Shown piece after piece: positions 44,120 through 52,757 of a stretch of DNA of 64,000 bases. Both the position numbers and the translations under genes were made by a program. How positions within the stretch are numbered: the stretch's first letter is position 1; the number at the start of each line of letters is the position of its first letter. Source of the DNA: UBA5614 sp963667535. GTDB lineage: Bacteria > Cloacimonadota > Cloacimonadia > Cloacimonadales > Cloacimonadaceae. The DNA lies in NCBI GenBank assembly GCA_963667535.2, contig CAXXDU010000002.1, positions 992,001 through 1,056,000 on the forward strand, given 5' to 3'. The notes below the pieces were generated by a model, which was not told the DNA's origin, searched no databases, and saw only the letters and a list, made by a program, of their open reading frames with translations.

Positions 44120-44389
44120 TTGTCATTATATAACGATCCTGTTTGCAATATGATAAGAATTTAGAAAGTGCTCCATCATGGTGACATAAACACAGATCAG
44201 CAGAGGCTTAGAGACCAGTTGGAGAGCATTTATTTTATTCAGCTATTCTGATATCATCGTAAATTTGGTCTGAAAACTCACTTTAATATATCTTATCATA
44301 TTGGTTGGAAAGGACTTGACCACGGTTGCTACAGGATTATGTATCACCCTATTAAACGGTGGTCGGGACTACCAGCAAGGGAGATACAA

Positions 44390-44692
44390 ATGACTAAGAA
44401 GATCGAAGAGACCAAGACAGACAAAAAAGGCGCAAACCTCTTTAATACACAGTATAATCTGGTTATCATGAGAGATGAAGATGAACAGCAGAATACTGTT
44501 GAAGAACCTAATCCATTCGCAGATGATTTCAACTATGACAACTGGTGGAATCGCTACCGGGTAGCCTGGCTCAAGTCCGAGACCCTGACAGATGAGGAAA
44601 TCAAAACACGGGTCGATGAGGCATGGGAGTGTTCAGACTATAAAGAAGCCATACAACTGATGGCAGAGATGATTTGTAGGCTGCAGAAGTAA
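44390..44692 (+). CDS. Small acidic protein upstream of the TOTE helicase
   Basis: 100 residues, acidic, Lys/Glu-rich at the N-terminus (TKKIEETKTDKKG) with a core NYDNWWNRYRVAWLKSETLTDEEIKTRVDEAWECSDYKEAI. No family recognised. ATG 44390 has GGGAGATACAA; a frame opening at 44339 is possible but has no ribosome-binding site and overlaps a potential leader structure. It precedes the primase-helicase by 180 nt with a terminator and promoter between, so it may be separately expressed. Confidence 0.6.
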   Translation: MTKKIEETKTDKKGANLFNTQYNLVIMRDEDEQQNTVEEPNPFADDFNYDNWWNRYRVAWLKSETLTDEEIKTRVDEAWECSDYKEAIQLMAEMICRLQK

Positions 44693-44716
44693 TCAATCAG
44701 GCACATTAACAGGATT

Positions 44717-44740
44717 AACCCGGTCATGCCGGGTTTCTCT
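44717..44740 (+). terminator. Possible terminator after the small acidic protein
   Basis: AACCCGG (44717-44723), loop TCATG, CCGGGTT (44729-44735), then TCTCT. Stem 7 bp, T-tract short and interrupted. Confidence 0.5.
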
Positions 44741-44819
44741 CTTGGGTCGAGTTTCATTACATATATCAGTTCAAAGCAACACTCGAGGATGACCAGCTAT
44801 TATAGTTGAGAATTTCTTA

Positions 44820-44848
44820 TTGACTTATCATCAGTAACAGCTTTATGT
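44820..44848 (+). promoter_or_regulatory. Possible promoter of the primase-helicase
   Basis: TTGACT (44820-44825), 17-nt spacer, TTATGT (44843-44848). AGGAGA lies at 44855-44860, 11 nt before the ATG at 44872. Confidence 0.4.
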
Positions 44849-44871
44849 CCCATCAGGAGATATGATAAGTC

Positions 44872-47334
44872 ATGAATTCAGAAACAAATGAAGCAAAACT
44901 CAAAGAAGAATTAGCAAAAGCGCTTGAAGAGATTAAGGTTCTCCAGGAAGAGAACTCCAGTCTTAAGGCTCAACTCGCAGAGACTGGTTCACATTACGAT
45001 TTAGTTTCTGAGTTGCAACCTGTAATTATTGAAGAAGAAGACGTCTTACACAGAGACAGTGATAGTATTATGCAGGATGCATCTGACTTTTATCATGTAG
45101 ATAACCAGTCCTCTCCCGAAGCGAAAATAGCTTTGTTCAGAAGCTTATTTAAAGGTCGTGAGGATGTTTTTGCTATTCGGTGGTCTGGTAAAGATGGTAA
45201 ATCAGGATATTCTCCTGCATGTTCTAATGACTGGAAAACTGGAGTATGCGGTAAGTTTAATAAAACATTATGCTCAAAGTGCGATAATAGGGAATTGATC
45301 CCGCTTACAAATGACATTGTCTTTAAGCATCTCAATGGAGATATCGTCATAGGTGTATATCCCTTATTGCAAGATGATACATGCCATTTTCTGGCTTTAG
45401 ATTTTGATAAAAAAGAATGGCAGACTGATGTTATAGCTTTTCATGAGACGTGTATTGAATTTGGTATTCCCGCTTATATAGAAAGATCACGTTCAGGGAA
45501 AGGAGCGCATGTCTGGGTATTCTTTGAGCAAACCATTCCGGCTCGAACAGCAAGAAGTCTAGGTTGTGCCTTACTGACAGCAACCATGGAAAAACGTCAT
45601 CAGGTTGGACTGGATTCATACGACCGACTGTTTCCCAATCAGGATACGATGCCAAAGGGTGGTTTTGGTAATCTTATCGCCCTCCCGATGCAAAAAGAGG
45701 CTCGAAAACATTGCAATAGCATCTTTGTTAATGGACATTTACAGCCTTATGAAGACCAGTGGGCTTTCCTATCAAAAATGATAAAACTCTCACTGGATAA
45801 GGTTAACCAGTTTATTGCATTGTTGACTAAGGAAAACTCACCCATTGGCAGCCTGAGGATTACTACTGATGAAGATACATTGCCTTGGGAACAAGTATTC
45901 AGAAATGAACCTGTGTTTAGTGATCTTCCATCTCAAGTTAATGTGTTCATTAGCAACATGATATTTATTGAGAAGGAAGGCTTACCTCAGAAACTAATAA
46001 TCAGTATTATTCGGTTAGCTGCCTTTCTCAATCCCGATTATTACCGAACTCAAGCTTTACGTCTGCCTTTATACAACAAGCCCAGAATCATAAATCTGTC
46101 AGTGGAAAGTACAGATCATATCGGTATCCCCAGAGGTTGCTTAGATGAATTAGTGAAACTGTTCGAGCAGTTAAAAATCGAACCACTAATCCATGACAAA
46201 ACAAATCATGGAATTGAGCAGGATTTTGAGTTTCATGGTAAACTATATGATGAACAGCTAAAAGCAGGTAAAGAACTGCTCTGTTACAACAATGGCATTT
46301 TATCAGCATCGACTGCATTTGGCAAAACGGTAGTAGCTCTTTGGTTGATATCTCAGAGGAAAACAAGCACATTGGTTATAGTTCATCGCAGACAACTGCT
46401 CCAGCAATGGAAAGAACGAATAGCAAGTTTCTTGAACATTCCAATCAAAGATATTGGAGAGATAGGAGCAGGCAAAGACAAGCGAACTATGAGAATCGAT
46501 GTTGCTATCATTCAAAGCCTTTATCACGACAAAGAAGTGAAAGAATTTGTAAAAGAATATGGCATGGTTATCGTTGATGAGTGCCATCATATCTCTGCAT
46601 TTTCATTTGAACAGGTTCTCAAAGAAGTTAAAGCTAAATACGTCTATGGGCTTACTGCTACACCGATCAGAAAGGATGGTCAGCATCCTATAGTCATTAT
46701 GCAGTGCGGACCTATCAGAGTGAAGATTGATGCACGTAATCAGGCAAATTCCAGAGCTTTCAGTCATTCAGTAATCGTCAGGCATACAACATTTCGATTG
46801 CCAGATAGTCTGGTTCGTATTGAACCTAAAATTACAGATATCTATCAGGCTTTAGTGGATGATAAAGAGCGGAATGATTTAATCATAGATGATATTATTG
46901 CAGCGATTGAATCTGGCAGAAGTCCTTTGATTCTTACTGAACGCACTGCTCATGTGGACTTCTTTTTGGAGAAGCTGACAGGATTTGCGAAAAACATCAT
47001 TGTTCTCAAAGGTGGTATGGGTAGAAAGCAACTCAAAGCTATCATGGATAAACTTCACTCCATTCCTGAGAATGAGGAAAGAGTAATTATAGCTACAGGC
47101 AAATACATCGGAGAAGGCTTTGATGACAGCAGATTGGATACTTTATTTCTCACCATGCCAATCTCTTGGAAAGGTACTCTCCAACAGTATGCCGGTAGGC
47201 TTAACCGAGCATCTGATTCGAAGACTGAGGTCATCATCTATGACTATGTAGATCAGGAAGTCCCTGTTTTGGCTGCTATGTATCAAAAGCGAATTAAAGG
47301 ATATTCGGGAATTGGGTATAGTGTAAAGCAATAG
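44872..47334 (+). CDS. TOTE-type primase-helicase
   Basis: 820 residues. In order: a coiled coil (1-45); a four-cysteine zinc site (C117, C126, C134, C137); an archaeo-eukaryotic primase-like domain (~80-300) with LALDFD (D177, D179) and GKGAHVW (H213); a linker domain; and a superfamily 2 helicase (~450-790) with Walker A TAFGKT (481-486), DECHH (569-573) and GLTATPIR. This matches the primase domain fused to a helicase described for TOTE conflict systems, which are predicted anti-invader systems. The associated nuclease is not obvious in the window; the 100-residue protein upstream and the iterons are candidate partners. Convergent with the membrane-protein gene at 47413. Confidence 0.85.
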   Translation: MNSETNEAKLKEELAKALEEIKVLQEENSSLKAQLAETGSHYDLVSELQPVIIEEEDVLHRDSDSIMQDASDFYHVDNQSSPEAKIALFRSLFKGREDVFAIRWSGKDGKSGYSPACSNDWKTGVCGKFNKTLCSKCDNRELIPLTNDIVFKHLNGDIVIGVYPLLQDDTCHFLALDFDKKEWQTDVIAFHETCIEFGIPAYIERSRSGKGAHVWVFFEQTIPARTARSLGCALLTATMEKRHQVGLDSYDRLFPNQDTMPKGGFGNLIALPMQKEARKHCNSIFVNGHLQPYEDQWAFLSKMIKLSLDKVNQFIALLTKENSPIGSLRITTDEDTLPWEQVFRNEPVFSDLPSQVNVFISNMIFIEKEGLPQKLIISIIRLAAFLNPDYYRTQALRLPLYNKPRIINLSVESTDHIGIPRGCLDELVKLFEQLKIEPLIHDKTNHGIEQDFEFHGKLYDEQLKAGKELLCYNNGILSASTAFGKTVVALWLISQRKTSTLVIVHRRQLLQQWKERIASFLNIPIKDIGEIGAGKDKRTMRIDVAIIQSLYHDKEVKEFVKEYGMVIVDECHHISAFSFEQVLKEVKAKYVYGLTATPIRKDGQHPIVIMQCGPIRVKIDARNQANSRAFSHSVIVRHTTFRLPDSLVRIEPKITDIYQALVDDKERNDLIIDDIIAAIESGRSPLILTERTAHVDFFLEKLTGFAKNIIVLKGGMGRKQLKAIMDKLHSIPENEERVIIATGKYIGEGFDDSRLDTLFLTMPISWKGTLQQYAGRLNRASDSKTEVIIYDYVDQEVPVLAAMYQKRIKGYSGIGYSVKQ

Positions 47335-47412
47335 TTTGTTTGAATCGAGTATGTATTCGAAAAAGTCATTACATAACTGAAATGATAACAATGACAAATA
47401 ATTAGGTATTAC

Positions 47413-47853
47413 TTATTTGATTATGCAAATAACGAATGAGACCAACCAAAAAACTGTGATAATTTTTGCATACAAATTATTGGATTTGTAATTTGTTTTT
47501 AAGAAATTTTCATGCATAAAAATCCACGTAGCAGTAATAAAGCACAACAGTATTAGAAGGTTATTCTTATTAAAGATCATGCATGCATATTCTGTAATTA
47601 ATAGTGGATGGAGTCCGTGAGATATAATTAGTTCCTTTATGCTACTGGTTCTATATTCTGGATAAGTATCTAACTTTTCTTCAATGTCACCTATCTCATC
47701 TTGATTTTTCTCATATTCTCTATTCAGATCATCCTTTTTGTGCATCCGTTTACTATGTTGGTTTGTAAATGTAATTACTATCAACAAAATAACAGTACAA
47801 ATACCACCGATAAATGTATATGAAACATCCCGAAAAAAATCACCGCTTAACAT
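47413..47853 (-). CDS. 146-residue membrane protein
   Basis: Three hydrophobic segments (FIGGICTVILLIVITFT at ~14-30, NLLILLCFITATWIFMH at ~97-113, IITVFWLVSFVICIIK at the end) with a charged, helical, Lys/Glu-rich loop between. Probably an inner-membrane protein. It overlaps the stop of the upstream 240-residue gene by 14 nt, suggesting coupled translation. No family recognised. AT-rich like the neighbouring accessory genes. Confidence 0.65.
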   Translation of the reverse strand: MLSGDFFRDVSYTFIGGICTVILLIVITFTNQHSKRMHKKDDLNREYEKNQDEIGDIEEKLDTYPEYRTSSIKELIISHGLHPLLITEYACMIFNKNNLLILLCFITATWIFMHENFLKTNYKSNNLYAKIITVFWLVSFVICIIK

Positions 47854-48562
47854 TATGAAACCTATCCATATATTTGTTAATTGAGGTATTTCTATCGACT
47901 AAAATTGCTTTCCATAAGCTATATGCTCTATCTCCAAGTTTGGGGCTACGATACAAATATGTAGATATGTCAACGCCAGGTTTTAAAAGAGTAATGAAAT
48001 AATTATGAAATTCCTTTCCATCGGTAGTTATTCTTATTTCACATAACAAATTCACCTCCACTAATAAATTTAAGAGTTCTTTTTCTACCGATTTGTACTT
48101 TTCTGAGATAAAATAAATATCCTTTTGATTTCCAGCCTTACCTGTGTTATCAAGCATAAAACTATCGAATAATTGTGATTCTAAGTTAAAATAATCAGGT
48201 TTGAAAAGAAAACCATCAACGTGATGAAATGCAAGTATAAGATTTTTAATCAGGAATTTTTCTGTTAAGCTAGCCTTCTCATATCTAAGTAAAAATCTAT
48301 TATCAAAATTCTTTTCCTGCAAAATTAGTAGAACATCTTCTGTAGATTTTCCTATTGTTCTACTTGAGAATGCCCTAAAATCCATGTAATCTGTAAATTC
48401 ACAAATCACTTGCTCATCATATATGAGAGAAATAGGAGAAGCAAATTCGGGATACAAACCACCGGATATTTCGACCGATATCATCTCAATTGTTTTGTAT
48501 TTATAATAGAAATGTCTGTTCCCTGTTATGGAGATTTTTGGTATATTACTAATCAAGTTCAT
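47840..48562 (-). CDS. Protein of unknown function paired with a membrane protein
   Basis: 240 residues, soluble-looking, no recognisable domain. The middle reads FRAFSSRTIGKSTEDVLLILQEK and TEKFLIKNLILAFHHVDGF. ATG 48562 follows AAAGGGTAGG; the earlier in-frame ATG (48607) lies before the probable transcription start. Coupled to the 146-residue membrane protein. The pair sits at the end of a defence island and could be a membrane-effector system, but nothing in the sequence proves this. Confidence 0.65.
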   Translation of the reverse strand: MNLISNIPKISITGNRHFYYKYKTIEMISVEISGGLYPEFASPISLIYDEQVICEFTDYMDFRAFSSRTIGKSTEDVLLILQEKNFDNRFLLRYEKASLTEKFLIKNLILAFHHVDGFLFKPDYFNLESQLFDSFMLDNTGKAGNQKDIYFISEKYKSVEKELLNLLVEVNLLCEIRITTDGKEFHNYFITLLKPGVDISTYLYRSPKLGDRAYSLWKAILVDRNTSINKYMDRFHNVKR

Positions 48563-48606
48563 TTCAAACCTACCCTTTATTAAGTTTTCTATATAATATA
48601 GATTCA

Positions 48607-48636
48607 ATTATCTTAACACATACTCCCTAACGTCAA
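48607..48636 (-). promoter_or_regulatory. Promoter of the 240-residue/146-residue pair
   Basis: On the minus strand: TTGACG (48636-48631), 18-nt spacer, GATAAT (48612-48607). It separates this pair from the BREX transcript, which ends at 48702. Confidence 0.5.
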
Positions 48637-48701
48637 GTGTTAAACATTTGTTTTGAATGGAAGGAAGATAAGTGACCATTAATACTGTTTCTGATATCTG
48701 T

Positions 48702-51700
48702 CTAAGGATCTAGGCTATTGTAAAAAACCAAAGATTCTAACAAAGTAGGTAGTATTGCCGTTCGTTTAGGGTATTCTTCCTTTAACCTCCAAATAGATTC
48801 GAATAGTATGTAGGTATCTATATGATCAAGATACTTCGAAGTCAGTCCAGTCAATAAACTTATTATGTTATCATAATTATCTTTGCTTTGATAAGCAAGA
48901 TTCTCAATGCCAGTAAGAATGCATCTTGTTAGGTTATGATACATTGATTGTTTTATTTCGTTTTCAAAACCGAAAGTTAGCAAATCAACCAGTGAGACTA
49001 ATAGTATGATTTCAGCGATGTTCTCGAATGGGTTGGGAAAATCGTGCTCAATATGAAAAACTCTATCTCGCTTGACTGCTTCTGCGTAGCTAATCACTGA
49101 ATTATCATCGCCCAAGCAGCATAAATAGTATAGATAGTTTTTTTTGTATTCAGATTCCGCAGATTGAGTTTCTTTCTTAAGTCTATGAATCAAGCCAAGC
49201 ATACTCCTCTTTTCTTTGATAAAACCCTGTGCTAGTTCATTTAGTAATCGTATGGGGCAACCTTTAACATAATCATCAAACCTGGACTGATTGCTCTCTA
49301 TGCGAATGATCGATTCTATACAGCAATAGCTAAGATGACCATCACTGCCAAAATCACTCTCCAATCTTCTTAAGATATCGTAAGCATGGGGTAATACTTC
49401 AGAGTAGTGATTCCTAACACAAAACCAAACATGGTTTGCTAATGGTAGCCTGGATAGATTTGACATATTTTCTAAGTTATGTAAAACTCGTAATTTGATC
49501 AAAGCTGGATTACTAATTTTGGACTCTATGAAATCCCAATCCTGATCAGAGTTATCAACAAATGAAAGGTAATCAAGCAATATATCCTTCTTGACTTCAG
49601 TTAATCCTTCTTTAATGAATATCCACAACTTACTTATATCCATGTTAATAAGAGAATGGAATTGATCAATTTGTTGTATAGCATTGAGTACACTACTCGC
49701 AGATAAAACGTCAGATTTCCATTTTTCGAGCCATTCTCGTAAGTCTATTGTAATCTCTTGATTGTTATTCTCATCATTTATAAGATTATTCGCTTTGTTT
49801 CTTATATAGTTTTCTTCAATAAAGTCTAACACAAGAGATACATGCTCGACAGTAAGTCTTTCTATGCTTTGATGTTTGCTGATTCTCGTATTGGTAAGAA
49901 AGCATTTTCTTAGGAAATTGTAAATCAACGTATTGATCAAGTAACGATCAATATTCTTAAACTGAGGTCTTGATAGCTCATCTGATGACCCAAACAACAT
50001 AACCAACTCTTCTTCTAAACGGTCGAGCTTTAATAGTACCTCTAAATCTTGATCGAATCTGAGTGCTTTTCTCGAAGATATACTGTCCCTATTATATCGA
50101 TCTAAATCTATGCCTTGATCTTTAATTAAATCAATATATAGTGGATTTACCGTGCTATTCGCTAAAAAGCGAAAGAGATATTCTTGAATTTGATATGACA
50201 GTGTTGGCAAGAGCTCTATACAAATCGACTTTACAAACTCGACTCTATTCTGATTTAATACTATCAGCATTGAATGATAAACACCCTCTTTATTCTCATC
50301 AAATATTCTTTTCACGATTTCGTATTCAATTCCATTTGTTATAAAATACTTGCTAATGCTTGCGATATGCTTGTCTGACATTGTCTCAAGGCAATGTATG
50401 TAAAGATGGTACATGTCTTCATAAATCTCATCGAGTTTATACTGCTCAAGTGCAAAATCAATAAGACCATCAATTTCATCATCTAAACAGTGGGTGCTTT
50501 TTAGCATTTGCTTGTTAATAATTTCTGCTACTAATTCATGCACTCTATTCGATTTAAAGCAGTGGACAAGATAGTCTTCAATGTATGATTTAGTTTCTGA
50601 ATTGCGTTGATTGATTTCTCCATTATGATCAATTTCTAAGTAGAGATCAATTAATTCGTTAATATACAGAAAGCTACTATCATACTTAACGAGAAGCTGA
50701 ACTGTAGCCTCTTTATCCTTATTGAACAGATTCCTTAGTACCTGTTGATCAAAGTCTTCAATAAATATGTACATCGTAGCGATGTTGTTCAGGCTCTTTC
50801 GAAATCCAATCAGGGAATCATTTTGTATACACTCAACCAGAGCTTCGTCAATCAGCTTTTTATTATATTGCTTTGAATAGCTTAACAGGACAAATGCTTC
50901 AATTATCATGTAATTGTGGTTTTTTGAATCACGAATAAAGTTGATAAGATACTTTTCCTTATCCAAAGAGTCCCAAACCGAAGCTAATTTCCTTAAATTC
51001 AATGATCTCGGGATATACTGTATGGTTGTAGAGTAATACTCGAAAGTAGATGTGAATAGTGTTTGTTTTGTGTTCTCATTTAAAAGTTCAGGCATTACTT
51101 CTATGAGTAAATCCGGTTGATAGCGGGAAATATGCTGGGATATTGATTCTCGTTCACTTTCTGGAAGAAACTCCAATATGTATTGAATTGAGGGTTCCCA
51201 GTTAAAGCTAATTCTCTCTTCACCCAAATTTGTGATGATCTTCAAGATATCGAATTCCCTTATCTTGTGAATAGCTTTAGCAGCTAGATAGTCTTGGAAA
51301 ATCTTGTGAGAAAAGCTATATACTATATCCTGTGGATTTCTGACAGATTCGATCAGTCGAACATATCGTCTTAACAATAATACAAGCTTATCGTCCTTGA
51401 AAAGAGTAAGCAGCTCTTTCCTTGTAACTGTCGATTTGCCAGAGTTAGTCATGCAGAAAGCTAGTTCAGATAGAGCCACACCTAATTCATCATACTCATA
51501 ATCTGCAGTAAAAGTGGCTTCAAAATGCTCTTTGTCACTCTCAATTCCTTGCAAAATAGAAAACTCCAAGATTTCAGATATGCTTCTCGGAACAATCCCT
51601 TTCTGCTTGTAGAAATCTACTATCTTCACCAAATAGAATGGGATTTGTGATAGAGAATATATCTCATTCCAAATAGGTGAACTTGTAAAGATATTCTCAT

Positions 51701-52757
51701 TCACTGCCTGTAATCTTAGATAATCTCTGAATTGATCATATGCCAATACGCTCATATCAAATCCGGTGAAATCTCGCATGGGAGTAATTGATTGATCAAG
51801 AGGTCTGGAAGTAATGACAATCGGTGTCTCAGTGTTTAGATCAATCCAATTAAGCAAATGCTTATGAAATACCAGCTTCAAGTCATCACTGAGTTCATCG
51901 TATCCATCAATGAGTAAGATTGGTTTTGGGGGCAGCGATCTAGTCTCAGCAATAATTGTATCACCAATAGATTTAGCATCATAAAGTTTAAGCTTGATAA
52001 ATACTGGCACAAAGGAATCTATCTCATATGATAATAGATAGGCAATGTATTTCAAATATGTGGATTTCCCTGAGCCTCCACTACCTGATAATAGAATTCT
52101 CTTTCCTACTTTAATCTCCTCAATTAAGTTCTTTTGATTGAGGCGAAACAGCTGGTCTTTCTTTTCATTACTATCTGAAATATATAGTTGTATTTTATAA
52201 TCCTTAGGATACGAGTATTTTACATTAGTAGTTCCAATACACTCGCTGAGCTTTGACACAAATAGGCTTTCAATATCGTTAGCATTTTCATATGTATGTG
52301 ATATGCCTAGTTGACGAACAGTACTGCCTCTAAACTTGTTAATTTTATCAAGCGGATCTGGGTCACAACAATCCTTATTATCTATACCTAAAAACGAGAA
52401 GCATACAATTCTAGGATATTTATAACAAGCTGCTCTTGCTTTCCGTTCTATGGCATTGTTAAATTCAAATTCGGTGGGAGAAACACCATATCCTGGCAAT
52501 ATTTCACCATACTTGCTGCCCATCATTCCAAAAAACAAATCATACTCTCCAATCTTCTCCATAATAATTTCTTGGGGAGATTTACCTTTTTCTGCATCAA
52601 CGAACAGTGTCTGTGTCCAGTACAAGGGTATTATTCGAAAACCAAGTGGCTCGTAGTATTTATTAAGTTCTTCAGATTTCTTTACTAAATTTAAAGGGAT
52701 TTCTCCCAATAATGAATCTCCACTAGGGCATGATATAAAGACCTTTATCTCAATCAT
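48702..52757 (-). CDS. DUF4062-NACHT STAND NTPase
   Basis: 1351 residues. N-terminal DUF4062-type domain (~1-175): KVFISCPSGD, DLFFGMMGSKYGEI and SPTEFEFNNAI. NACHT ATPase next, with Walker A GSGGSGKST (225-233) and Walker B LLIDGYDE (~281-288). The last ~850 residues are alpha-helical repeats with no named family, presumably the sensor. STAND proteins of this kind act in bacterial immunity by oligomerising on a phage trigger and firing an N-terminal effector, and DUF4062 is related to TIR-like folds. ATG 52757 is chosen because it overlaps the PLD-like gene's stop by 8 nt; an earlier in-frame ATG (52805) would lengthen the overlap to 56 nt. Last gene of the BREX run. Confidence 0.85.
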   Translation of the reverse strand: MIEIKVFISCPSGDSLLGEIPLNLVKKSEELNKYYEPLGFRIIPLYWTQTLFVDAEKGKSPQEIIMEKIGEYDLFFGMMGSKYGEILPGYGVSPTEFEFNNAIERKARAACYKYPRIVCFSFLGIDNKDCCDPDPLDKINKFRGSTVRQLGISHTYENANDIESLFVSKLSECIGTTNVKYSYPKDYKIQLYISDSNEKKDQLFRLNQKNLIEEIKVGKRILLSGSGGSGKSTYLKYIAYLLSYEIDSFVPVFIKLKLYDAKSIGDTIIAETRSLPPKPILLIDGYDELSDDLKLVFHKHLLNWIDLNTETPIVITSRPLDQSITPMRDFTGFDMSVLAYDQFRDYLRLQAVNENIFTSSPIWNEIYSLSQIPFYLVKIVDFYKQKGIVPRSISEILEFSILQGIESDKEHFEATFTADYEYDELGVALSELAFCMTNSGKSTVTRKELLTLFKDDKLVLLLRRYVRLIESVRNPQDIVYSFSHKIFQDYLAAKAIHKIREFDILKIITNLGEERISFNWEPSIQYILEFLPESERESISQHISRYQPDLLIEVMPELLNENTKQTLFTSTFEYYSTTIQYIPRSLNLRKLASVWDSLDKEKYLINFIRDSKNHNYMIIEAFVLLSYSKQYNKKLIDEALVECIQNDSLIGFRKSLNNIATMYIFIEDFDQQVLRNLFNKDKEATVQLLVKYDSSFLYINELIDLYLEIDHNGEINQRNSETKSYIEDYLVHCFKSNRVHELVAEIINKQMLKSTHCLDDEIDGLIDFALEQYKLDEIYEDMYHLYIHCLETMSDKHIASISKYFITNGIEYEIVKRIFDENKEGVYHSMLIVLNQNRVEFVKSICIELLPTLSYQIQEYLFRFLANSTVNPLYIDLIKDQGIDLDRYNRDSISSRKALRFDQDLEVLLKLDRLEEELVMLFGSSDELSRPQFKNIDRYLINTLIYNFLRKCFLTNTRISKHQSIERLTVEHVSLVLDFIEENYIRNKANNLINDENNNQEITIDLREWLEKWKSDVLSASSVLNAIQQIDQFHSLINMDISKLWIFIKEGLTEVKKDILLDYLSFVDNSDQDWDFIESKISNPALIKLRVLHNLENMSNLSRLPLANHVWFCVRNHYSEVLPHAYDILRRLESDFGSDGHLSYCCIESIIRIESNQSRFDDYVKGCPIRLLNELAQGFIKEKRSMLGLIHRLKKETQSAESEYKKNYLYYLCCLGDDNSVISYAEAVKRDRVFHIEHDFPNPFENIAEIILLVSLVDLLTFGFENEIKQSMYHNLTRCILTGIENLAYQSKDNYDNIISLLTGLTSKYLDHIDTYILFESIWRLKEEYPKRTAILPTLLESLVFYNSLDP

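Noticed and set aside
44314..44389. Riboswitch upstream of the 100-residue protein
   Set aside because: ACCAC/GTGGT can pair, but the rest matches no riboswitch consensus I know.
48563..48607. ATG 48607 as start of the 240-residue protein
   Set aside because: It overlaps the -10 box of the likely promoter; ATG 48562 has a good ribosome-binding site.
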